Shown in pieces: positions 16,343-22,381 of a stretch of 23,921 nt of DNA (position 1 is its first letter; each line of letters starts with the position of its first letter). The stretch covers positions 1 to 23,921 of the forward strand of contig DAOMOP010000043.1 in assembly GCA_035444405.1 (NCBI GenBank), read 5' to 3'. The notes beneath the pieces were generated by a model. That model worked only from the letters and a program-made list of their open reading frames with translations, searched no databases and was not told where the DNA came from. The DNA comes from DAOMOP01 sp035444405. GTDB taxonomy: Bacteria; Pseudomonadota; Gammaproteobacteria; Burkholderiales; Rhodocyclaceae. The position numbers and the translations under genes are program-made.

Positions 16343-16726
16343 TTACTCCTGATGCTTCTTCTTGTAGTCGGCCACCGCCGCCTTGATCGCATCTTCGGCG
16401 AGAATCGAACAGTGGATCTTGACCGGCGGCAAGGCGAGCTCCTCGGCGATCTGGGTGTTCTTGATCTCGAGCGCCTGCTCGACCGTCTTGCCCTTGACCC
16501 ACTCGGTCACCAGCGAGCTCGAAGCGATCGCCGAGCCGCAGCCGTAGGTCTTGAACTTGGCGTCCTCGATCACGCCGTCCTTGCCGACCTTGATCTGCAG
16601 CTTCATCACGTCGCCACACGCCGGCGCGCCGACCATGCCGGTGCCGACATCGCCATCGTCCTTGCCGAAGGATCCGACGTTGCGGGGATTTTCGTAGTGG
16701 TCCAGGACCTTGTCACTGTATGCCAT
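16343..16726 (-). CDS. iscU: Fe-S cluster assembly scaffold IscU
   Basis: This 127-residue scaffold assembles [2Fe-2S] clusters from sulfur delivered by IscS. The three cluster cysteines C37, C63 and C106 and the exchange-controlling D39 (APACGDVM) are in the positions known from E. coli IscU, and the HscA-recognition motif LPPVK is at 99-103, before IHCS. The N-terminus MAYSDKVLDHYENPRNVGSF is typical. The ATG at 16726 has GGAG about eight bases upstream. A 72-bp gap with a GC hairpin separates it from iscS. Confidence 0.98.
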   Translation of the reverse strand: MAYSDKVLDHYENPRNVGSFGKDDGDVGTGMVGAPACGDVMKLQIKVGKDGVIEDAKFKTYGCGSAIASSSLVTEWVKGKTVEQALEIKNTQIAEELALPPVKIHCSILAEDAIKAAVADYKKKHQE

Positions 16727-16748
16727 GGTAGTTCTCCGTCGATTTCAT

Positions 16749-16775
16749 GGCAGCGCGCCGTGTTGCAGCGCTGCC
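16749..16775 (-). repeat. Hairpin in iscS-iscU intergenic region
   Basis: An 8-bp perfect inverted repeat, GGCAGCGC/GCGCTGCC, lies at 16749-16756 and 16768-16775 with an 11-base loop, about 22 bases before the iscU ATG. There is no T-run after it on the minus strand, so termination is unlikely. It may stabilise a processed iscUA mRNA or affect iscU translation; this is inference only. Confidence 0.4.
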
Positions 16776-16798
16776 GGCGATGATTTGAGCGATGTGCG

Positions 16799-18010
16799 TC
16801 AGTGGGCAGCCCACTGCACGGATTCCAGATCGATGCCCTCCTGCACCATCTCCCACAGCGGCGAGAGCTCGCGCAGCTTGCCGATCTTGTCGTGCAGCAG
16901 CTTGATCGTGTAGTCGATCTCCTCCTCGGTCGTGAAGCGGCCGATCGAGAAGCGGATCGAGCTGTGCGCGAGCTCGTCGTTGCGGCCGAGCGCACGCAGC
17001 ACGTAGGACGGCTCCAGGCTCGCCGACGTGCAGGCCGAACCGGACGAGACCGCCACGTCCTTGATCGCCATGATCAGCGACTCGCCCTCGACGTACGCGA
17101 ACGAGATGTTGAGGTTGTGCGGCACGCGCGCATCGAGGTCGCCGTTCACATAGACGGCCTCCATGTCCTGCAAGCCAGCAAGCAGCTTGTCGCGCAGCAG
17201 GCGCACGCGTTCGTTCTCGGCCCCCATCTCCTCGCGGGCAAGCCGGAAGGCTTCGCCCATGCCGACGATCTGATGCGTGGCCAGCGTACCCGAGCGCAGC
17301 CCGCGCTCGTGGCCGCCGCCGTGCATCTGCGCTTCGAGGCGCACGCGCGGCTTGCGGCGCACGTACAGCGCGCCGATGCCCTTGGGCCCGTAGGTCTTGT
17401 GCGCCGAGAACGACATCAGGTCGACCTTCAGCTGCGACAGGTCGATCGCCACCTTGCCGGTCGCCTGCGCGGCATCGACGTGGAACACGATGCCCTTGTC
17501 GCGACAGATCTCGCCGATCTCGGCGATCGGCTGCACGACGCCGATCTCGTTATTGACCATCATCACCGACACCAGGATCGTGTCCGGACGGATCGCCTGC
17601 TTGAGCACCTCGAGATCGACGAGACCGTCTTCCTGCACGTCGAGATACGTCGCCTCGAAGCCCAGCCGCTCGAGCTCGCGCACGGTGTCGAGTACCGCCT
17701 TGTGCTCGGTCTTGACCGTGATCAGGTGCTTGCCCTTGCCCTTGTAGAAGTGGGCCGCTCCCTTGAGCGCGAGATTGTTCGATTCGGTCGCACCGGAAGT
17801 CCAGATGATCTCCTTCGGGTCCGCGCCGACCAGCGCAGCGACCTCGCCGCGCGCATCCTCGACGGCTTTTTCGGCTTCCCAGCCATACACGTGGGAGCGG
17901 CTCGCCGGGTTGCCGAAATGCTCGGTCAGCCAGGGAATCATCTTCGCGGCGACCCGCGGATCGACCGGGGTGGTGGCCGAGTAGTCGAGATAGATCGGGA
18001 ACTTCAGCAT
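16799..18010 (-). CDS. iscS: Cysteine desulfurase IscS
   Basis: This PLP enzyme converts cysteine to alanine and passes the persulfide sulfur to IscU and to tRNA- and cofactor-thiolation partners. It has 403 residues from the chosen start (E. coli 404). Visible residues are H103 (KTEHK), D179 and Q182 (FHVDAAQA), PLP lysine K205 in SFSAHKTYGPKG and the sulfur-accepting C327 on its mobile loop (SSGSACTSASLEPS). The C-terminus LSPLWEMVQEGIDLESVQWAAH is typical of IscS. Two ATGs are adjacent (18013 and 18010); GGAGACGC places the ribosome site seven bases before the second, so I use 18010. A second, divergent desulfurase gene lies 40 bp upstream on the same strand. Confidence 0.98.
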   Translation of the reverse strand: MLKFPIYLDYSATTPVDPRVAAKMIPWLTEHFGNPASRSHVYGWEAEKAVEDARGEVAALVGADPKEIIWTSGATESNNLALKGAAHFYKGKGKHLITVKTEHKAVLDTVRELERLGFEATYLDVQEDGLVDLEVLKQAIRPDTILVSVMMVNNEIGVVQPIAEIGEICRDKGIVFHVDAAQATGKVAIDLSQLKVDLMSFSAHKTYGPKGIGALYVRRKPRVRLEAQMHGGGHERGLRSGTLATHQIVGMGEAFRLAREEMGAENERVRLLRDKLLAGLQDMEAVYVNGDLDARVPHNLNISFAYVEGESLIMAIKDVAVSSGSACTSASLEPSYVLRALGRNDELAHSSIRFSIGRFTTEEEIDYTIKLLHDKIGKLRELSPLWEMVQEGIDLESVQWAAH

Positions 18011-18050
18011 CATGCGTCTCCGTTGCGTTGTCGCGTCTTGCAGTTGTTCA

Positions 18051-19199
18051 TTAGACCGCCATTGCGGTCAGATTCTTCAGGTCCTTCAACAGCCGCGCAA
18101 AACCGTCGACGAAGGCCTTCATGTCGCCCTCGCGCGTGGCATGCCCCAGGCTCACCCGTACCGCATTGCGTGCGAGCTCCGGCGCCACGCCCATCGCCAG
18201 CAGCGTGTGCGAGGGCTCCGGGTTCGCACTCGAGCAGGCCGATCCGCTCGCACAGGCAAAGCCGGCCCGGTCGAGCTTGGCGACCAGCGTCTCGCCGTCG
18301 ATGCCCTCGACCGCGAAGAAACTCGTGTTCGGCAGGCGCGCGGCACCGTCCGAGAAGATGCGCGCACCGCTCGCGTGCAGGAACCGCTCGAGCTCGTCGC
18401 GCAGCCGCTCGAGCCGCGCCGCCTCGTTCGCGACCCGGGCCACCGCGAGTTCGCACGCGAGCCCGAAGCCGACGATCGCCGCGACGTTCTCGGTGCCCGA
18501 GCGCAGTCCGCGCTCCTGCCCGCCGCCGGCGATCAGCGGCGCGAGCTCGACGCGCTTGTCGAGCACCAGCGCTCCGGCGCCGATCGGCCCGCCGACCTTG
18601 TGCGCGGACAAGGTCATCGCATGCACGCCGAGCGAGCGGAAATCGACCGCGATCTTGCCCAGCGCCTGCACCGCATCGGTATGCAACCATGCCCCGCTCG
18701 ACTTCGCCTCGGCCGCCAGCGCCTGCACGTCCTGCAGCACGCCGGTCTCGTTGTTGGCGAGCATCACCGAGATCAGCGCCGGCCGCTTTGCCAGTGTCGT
18801 TTCCCAGTCGGCGCGCTCGAGCCGCCCGTCGCGATCGACGGCCAACTCGTGCATCGTCCAGCCGCCGCGCCGCAACTGCCTGGCCGGTTCGCGCACGCAC
18901 GGGTGCTCGATCGCGCTGATGGCGACCAACCCCGGCTTCAGAAAGGCTGCAGCGCCCTTCAGAAACAGGTTGTTGGCCTCCGAGCCGCCGCTGGTGAACA
19001 CCACCTCGGTCGCATGGGCTCCGACGGAAGCCGCCACGCGTGCGCGCGCCTCGTCGATCGCCGCGCGCGCCTGACGGCCGTATTCGTGCCGGCTCGACGC
19101 ATTGCCGAAGCGCGTGCCCAACCACGGCAGCATCGCTTCGCGCACGGCCGGATCGAGCGGCGTCGTGGCGTTCCAATCGAGATAGATCGGAGCGAACAT
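18051..19199 (-). CDS. Second cysteine desulfurase, IscS/NifS-like (group I)
   Basis: This 382-residue class V aminotransferase-fold protein is a clear but diverged paralogue of the adjacent IscS. It begins MFAPIYLDWNATTPLDPAVR. The catalytic set appears complete: H99 (AIEHP), D175 and Q178 (HTDAVQA), H200/K201 (TLSAHKVGGP, PLP lysine) and loop cysteine C322 (SGSACSSANPEPS), so it should be an active desulfurase. It lacks the IscS-type C-terminal IscU-docking segment, ending instead in FARLLKDLKNLTAMAV. It sits 17 bp after iscR and upstream of iscS, so it is coregulated with the isc genes. The frame is open upstream over iscR; the ATG at 19199 matches the family start but has a weak ribosome site. 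It resembles NifS in its Cys loop, but no nif gene is present. Its acceptor protein is unknown. Confidence 0.92.
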   Translation of the reverse strand: MFAPIYLDWNATTPLDPAVREAMLPWLGTRFGNASSRHEYGRQARAAIDEARARVAASVGAHATEVVFTSGGSEANNLFLKGAAAFLKPGLVAISAIEHPCVREPARQLRRGGWTMHELAVDRDGRLERADWETTLAKRPALISVMLANNETGVLQDVQALAAEAKSSGAWLHTDAVQALGKIAVDFRSLGVHAMTLSAHKVGGPIGAGALVLDKRVELAPLIAGGGQERGLRSGTENVAAIVGFGLACELAVARVANEAARLERLRDELERFLHASGARIFSDGAARLPNTSFFAVEGIDGETLVAKLDRAGFACASGSACSSANPEPSHTLLAMGVAPELARNAVRVSLGHATREGDMKAFVDGFARLLKDLKNLTAMAV

Positions 19200-19216
19200 G
19201 TTCGAGGGTCCGCGGT

Positions 19217-19699
19217 TCAGGCTGCAGCCGCCTGACGCAGCGAAATGGTGGCGCGCCGCCGCACGTCCTTGATGACGCTCATGTCCGGCTCGGGCTTGAC
19301 CTGACGCGTCACGAGCGCACCCAGCGTGACCGAGTCGAGATACTCGTACATGCGCTTGTTCAGGTTGGCCCACAGGTCGTGGGTCATGCAGCGGTGATCG
19401 TCGTGACAGTTCTGCTTGCCGCCGCACTGCGTCGCGTCGAGCGGCTCGTCCACCGCGATGATGATGTCCGCAACGGTGATCTTGCTCATGTCGCGGGCCA
19501 GCCGGTAGCCGCCGCCGGGGCCCCGCACGCTGCTGACCAGCTTGTAGCGCCGGAGCTTGCCGAAAAGCTGCTCGAGATACGACAGGGAAATCTTCTGCCG
19601 ATCGGCGATGCCGGCCAGGGTCACGGGACCTTCGGCCTCGCGCGAGGCCAGATCGATCATTGCCGTGACCGCGAACCGTCCCTTGGTAGTCAGTCTCAT
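19217..19699 (-). CDS. iscR: Fe-S cluster-sensing transcriptional regulator IscR
   Basis: This 160-residue Rrf2-family winged-helix regulator represses its own operon when it carries a [2Fe-2S] cluster. It begins MRLTTKGRFAVTAMIDLA and has a DNA-binding helix-turn-helix (about 28-52, LAGIADRQKISLSYLEQLFGKL) and wing (RGPGGGYRLAR). The cluster ligands C92, C98, C104 and H107 (TQCGGKQNCHDDHRCMTHDLW region) are at the same positions as in E. coli IscR. The ATG at 19699 has AAGGGA about eight bases upstream. It is the first gene of the isc operon, with its own sigma70 promoter and two IscR-like sites in the 104-bp gap after cysE. Confidence 0.97.
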   Translation of the reverse strand: MRLTTKGRFAVTAMIDLASREAEGPVTLAGIADRQKISLSYLEQLFGKLRRYKLVSSVRGPGGGYRLARDMSKITVADIIIAVDEPLDATQCGGKQNCHDDHRCMTHDLWANLNKRMYEYLDSVTLGALVTRQVKPEPDMSVIKDVRRRATISLRQAAAA

Positions 19700-19738
19700 G
19701 ATGCATCCCTTACGCTGCGGAATATGCCGTCCGGGCGA

Positions 19739-19763
19739 ATACCCGAACATTTCACTCAACTAT
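19739..19763 (-). promoter_or_regulatory. IscR type-1-like binding site B, overlapping the iscR -10
   Basis: A 25-bp site reads on the minus strand ATAGTTGAG...TTCGGGTAT. By my count it matches 22 of 25 positions of the E. coli type-1 IscR consensus as I remember it, with misses at positions 9, 16 and 17. It covers most of the -10 hexamer and the likely start point, so a bound IscR would block initiation. Confidence 0.6.
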
Positions 19764-19787
19764 ACGGTTCCCGACAAAAATGGTCAA
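19759..19787 (-). promoter_or_regulatory. Sigma70 promoter of iscR-isc operon
   Basis: On the minus strand, TTGACC (-35, 19787-19782) and TATAGT (-10, 19764-19759) are separated by exactly 17 bp, giving 5/6 matches to both consensus hexamers. The transcript would start near 19752, with a leader of about 50 bases to the iscR ATG. It is the best promoter in the window and lies between cysE and iscR, so the isc genes can be transcribed independently of cysE. Confidence 0.8.
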
Positions 19788-19791
19788 CTAC
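19767..19791 (-). promoter_or_regulatory. IscR type-1-like binding site A, overlapping the iscR -35
   Basis: A 25-bp site reads on the minus strand GTAGTTGACC...GTCGGGAAC and matches 20 of 25 positions of the remembered type-1 consensus. The half-sites TAGTTGAC and GTCGG are intact. It contains the -35 hexamer. Together with site B it gives the two-site arrangement known from the E. coli iscR promoter. Confidence 0.6.
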
Positions 19792-19803
19792 CTGTCGCGC
19801 ATG

Positions 19804-20571
19804 TCAGTCGACCATCTTCGACAGGCGTTGTGCGTCGAACTCGTCGGCCGGCTCGACCGCCGGATCGAGCTGGAAGCCCGCCTTCTCGAGGCGCTCGATG
19901 AGCACCTGCAGGCGGCGGTCGGTCTCCACCGCATGGTCGAGCAACCCGTGCAAGGCCTTGGCCAGCGGGTCGTCCATCTGCTTGGTGATGCCGTAGGCGG
20001 AAAAGCCCATCTGCTCGGCCTTCTTCTCGCGGAGCTCGTTGCGATCACCGTTGCGGTCGGGTTCGATGATGCGCGCAGGGTTGCCGACCGCGGTCGCGTT
20101 GGCCGGCACCGGCTTGACCACGACGGCATTCGAGCCGATGCGCGCCCCGTCGCCGACGGCAAAGCCGCCCAGCACCTTCGCCCCGGCCCCGACGACGACG
20201 CCACGCCCGAGCGTCGGATGGCGCTTGGTGCCCCGATACAGCGACGTGCCGCCGAGCGTGACCGCCTGGTAGATCGTGCAGTCGTCGCCGATCTCGGCAG
20301 TCTCGCCGATCACCACGCCCATGCCATGGTCGATGAACACGCGCCGGCCGATCTTCGCGCCGGGGTGGATCTCGATGCCGGTCAGGAAGCGGGCGACATG
20401 GCTGACGAAGCGTCCGAGCCAGTACAGCCGCCGATTCCACGCCGCGTGTGCGAGCCGGTGCAGGAACAATGCATGTACACCCGGATAACAGGTCAGCACT
20501 TCCCAGGTCGAACGCGCGGCGGGGTCGCGCTCACGCACACTGGCAAGGTCTTCTCGCAATCGGCTGAACAT
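19804..20571 (-). CDS. cysE: Serine O-acetyltransferase
   Basis: This 255-residue enzyme acetylates serine with acetyl-CoA, the first committed step of cysteine synthesis. A helical N-terminal part (MFSRLREDLASVRERDPAAR) is followed by left-handed beta-helix repeats. Active-site features are EIHPGAKIG (E67 where E. coli has the catalytic Asp, H69), DHGMGVVIGETA (H82, catalytic His) and KRHPTLG (H118). GGTSLYRGTKRHPTLG and ATAVGNPARIIEP are family hallmarks. The N-terminus is shorter than in E. coli CysE, as in the EpsC/NifP-like subgroup. The C-terminal 60 residues are an extra tail ending DAQRLSKMVD. The ATG at 20571 has GGAG about ten bases upstream. It lies upstream of iscR on the same strand, and an IscR-like site lies before it. 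Confidence 0.94.
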   Translation of the reverse strand: MFSRLREDLASVRERDPAARSTWEVLTCYPGVHALFLHRLAHAAWNRRLYWLGRFVSHVARFLTGIEIHPGAKIGRRVFIDHGMGVVIGETAEIGDDCTIYQAVTLGGTSLYRGTKRHPTLGRGVVVGAGAKVLGGFAVGDGARIGSNAVVVKPVPANATAVGNPARIIEPDRNGDRNELREKKAEQMGFSAYGITKQMDDPLAKALHGLLDHAVETDRRLQVLIERLEKAGFQLDPAVEPADEFDAQRLSKMVD

Positions 20572-20623
20572 GAATCGGGTTCTCCAGGCACTGCAACGAC
20601 GTGGCTGCGTTCACGAATCGGTC

Positions 20624-20648
20624 ATAGTTGACCAGTTTAATCGGGTTT
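20624..20648 (+). promoter_or_regulatory. IscR type-1-like site upstream of cysE
   Basis: A 25-bp sequence, plus strand ATAGTTGACC...ATCGGGTTT, matches 21 of 25 positions of the remembered type-1 IscR consensus and resembles the iscR promoter sites. It lies 53-77 bases before the cysE ATG and 8 bases after the trmJ stop, in opposite orientation to cysE. I could not find a clear -35/-10 pair for cysE beside it, so its effect is uncertain. Confidence 0.45.
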
Positions 20649-20670
20649 GCACGAGTTTAATCGCGTTTGC
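20634..20670. repeat. 20-bp-period tandem direct repeat at the trmJ 3' end
   Basis: AGTTTAATCGGGTTTGC (20634-20650) is repeated as AGTTTAATCGCGTTTGC (20654-20670), identical at 16 of 17 positions with a 20-bp period. The trmJ stop codon falls in the second copy, and the first copy forms half of the IscR-like site before cysE. Confidence 0.8.
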
Positions 20671-21385
20671 GCTCGAGCGCACCGATGATGCCGCGCAGGA
20701 TGTTGACTTCCTCGCGTTCGAGGCGGATGCGGCCGAACAGGCGCCGGACGCGCGGCAGCAGCCGCTTCGGGTTGGCGGGATCGTAGAAGCCGCTGGCGGT
20801 CATCGCCCGCTCGAGGTGGCGGTGAAAGCCCTCGATCTCGTCGAAGGTCGCGGCCTCGGGCAGCGTCTGCGCGGGCGCTTGCGGCGCGAGCGCCGCCATG
20901 CGCAGCTCGTAGCACAGCAGCTGCACGGCGGCGCCGAGGTTGAGCGAAGAGAACGCCGGATTGGCCGGAATCGACACCGGCATCGTACACAGTGCGACCT
21001 CGTCGTTGGTCAAGCCGCTCGTCTCGGGGCCGAACACCAGCGCGACGTCGCCGCCCCCGCTCAGGGCGACGAGCTCGGGGGCCGCCTCGCGCGCGAGCCG
21101 GATCGGCACCGACCATTCGCGGCGGCGAGCGGTCAGCGCCGCCGCCATCACCGTGCCTTCGAGCGCCTCGGCGAGCGATGCGACGACACGCGCGCCGTCG
21201 AGGACGTCGTTCGCACCCGAGGCCCGTGCATCGGCCACCGGGTCCGGGAACGAATGCGGCTCGACCAGGTAGAGCCGCTCGAGCCCCATGGTCTTCATCG
21301 CACGGGCGGCCGCACCGATGTTGCCGGGATGGCTGGTGCGCACCAGCACGACCCGAACGCGCCCGAGAGCGTCTGATTCGTTCAT
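20657..21385 (-). CDS. trmJ: tRNA (cytidine/uridine-2'-O-)-methyltransferase TrmJ
   Basis: This 242-residue SPOUT-class methyltransferase (E. coli TrmJ has 246) 2'-O-methylates position 32 of tRNA, acting as a dimer with a trefoil-knot SAM site. It shows VRVVLVRTSHPGNIGAAARA at the N-terminus, then ALVFGPETSGLTNDEV and PAFSSLNLGAAVQLLCYE, the three SPOUT motifs, and a helical C-terminal extension (FHRHLERAMTASGFYDP) typical of TrmJ. The frame is open upstream into the gap; the ATG at 21385 has AGGA about seven bases before it and matches the family start. It is the first gene of the minus-strand trmJ-cysE-isc block and is divergent from suhB across 165 bp. Confidence 0.95.
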   Translation of the reverse strand: MNESDALGRVRVVLVRTSHPGNIGAAARAMKTMGLERLYLVEPHSFPDPVADARASGANDVLDGARVVASLAEALEGTVMAAALTARRREWSVPIRLAREAAPELVALSGGGDVALVFGPETSGLTNDEVALCTMPVSIPANPAFSSLNLGAAVQLLCYELRMAALAPQAPAQTLPEAATFDEIEGFHRHLERAMTASGFYDPANPKRLLPRVRRLFGRIRLEREEVNILRGIIGALERKRD

Positions 21386-21475
21386 TGCAGTTCCTGGCTG
21401 GGGATGGGGAGAATGCCGGCCGCCACATGCCCCGGCGGCGCGACGGCCGGCGTCCGCGGTGGCGCCGATTGCGGT

Positions 21476-21481
21476 TAGAAT
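21476..21481 (+). promoter_or_regulatory. Candidate -10 element for suhB
   Basis: TAGAAT is a 5/6 match to TATAAT in the AT-richest part of the trmJ-suhB gap, 70 bases before the suhB ATG. No good -35 hexamer lies 16-18 bp upstream, so the call is weak. Confidence 0.35.
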
Positions 21482-21550
21482 TGCACGTTTTTCCGCACCC
21501 TCTTCGGCCGTGCGCCCGACCGGCGCAGCGCCGACAGCGAGACCACGTCC

Positions 21551-22348
21551 ATGCATCCCACCCTCAACATCGCCGTCAAGGCCGCCCGCCGGGCCGCCAG
21601 CATCATCAACCGCGCGTCGACCCAGCTCGATCTGCTGGCGGTGCAGTCCAAGTCACCCAACGATTTCGTCACCGAAGTCGACCGCGCCGCCGAAGCGGCC
21701 ATCATCGAGGTGCTGCGCGAAGCCTATCCGCAGCACGGGATTCTAGCAGAGGAGTCGGGCGAGTCCGGCGACGGCGAATACCAGTGGATCATCGATCCGC
21801 TCGACGGCACGACCAACTTCATCCACGGCTTTCCGCAATATGCGATCTCCATCGCGCTGGCGAAGAACGGCGTGCTCGAGCAGGCGGTGATCTACGACCC
21901 GACACGCAACGAGCTCTTCACCGCGACCAAGGGGGCCGGCGCCTTCCTCAACGACCGCCGCATCCGCGTCTCCAAGCGCATCCGCCTCGCGGAATCGCTG
22001 ATCGGCACCGGCTTCCCGTTCCGCGAGTTCGCGCACATCGACGCCTATCTCGGCGCGTTTCGCGAGCTCTCGCAAAAGACCGCCGGCATCCGCCGCCCGG
22101 GTGCTGCGGCGCTCGATCTGGCGTACGTCGCGTGCGGGCGCATCGACGGCTTCTGGGAGATGGGGCTGCAGCCGTGGGACATGGCGGCCGGTGCGCTGCT
22201 GATCCAGGAAGCGGGCGGGCTGGTGAGCGATTTCGCCGGCGAAGGCGACTACCTTGCCACCGGTAACGTCGTCGCCGGCACGCCCAAGGTGTTCGCCCAG
22301 CTCTTGCCGGTGATCCAGTCGCACCGCGGCTCGGCGCTGTCCGCCTGA
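21551..22348 (+). CDS. suhB: Inositol-1-monophosphatase family protein SuhB
   Basis: This 265-residue Mg-dependent phosphatase (E. coli SuhB has 267) hydrolyses inositol monophosphates. In E. coli it also binds RNA polymerase and NusA in rRNA antitermination. It begins MHPTLNIAVKAARRAASII. Metal ligands are E67/E68 (ILAEESGES), D82 and D85 in the signature IIDPLDGTTNFIHGFP, and D210 in LQPWDMAAGALL. RRPGAAALDLAYVACGRIDG is also family-typical. The ATG at 21551 has GCGAGA about ten bases upstream. It is divergent from trmJ, a pairing also seen in other proteobacteria, and lies 33 bp before mutS on the same strand, so the two may be cotranscribed. Confidence 0.95.
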   Translation: MHPTLNIAVKAARRAASIINRASTQLDLLAVQSKSPNDFVTEVDRAAEAAIIEVLREAYPQHGILAEESGESGDGEYQWIIDPLDGTTNFIHGFPQYAISIALAKNGVLEQAVIYDPTRNELFTATKGAGAFLNDRRIRVSKRIRLAESLIGTGFPFREFAHIDAYLGAFRELSQKTAGIRRPGAAALDLAYVACGRIDGFWEMGLQPWDMAAGALLIQEAGGLVSDFAGEGDYLATGNVVAGTPKVFAQLLPVIQSHRGSALSA

Positions 22349-22381
22349 GCACGCGCCGCGCTCCCGGAACCCGAACCGTCC

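Noticed and set aside
18051..19199. The second desulfurase as part of a nitrogen-fixation (nif) island
   Set aside because: The Cys loop is NifS-like, but no nifU, nifV or other nif gene is present and all neighbours are isc housekeeping genes.
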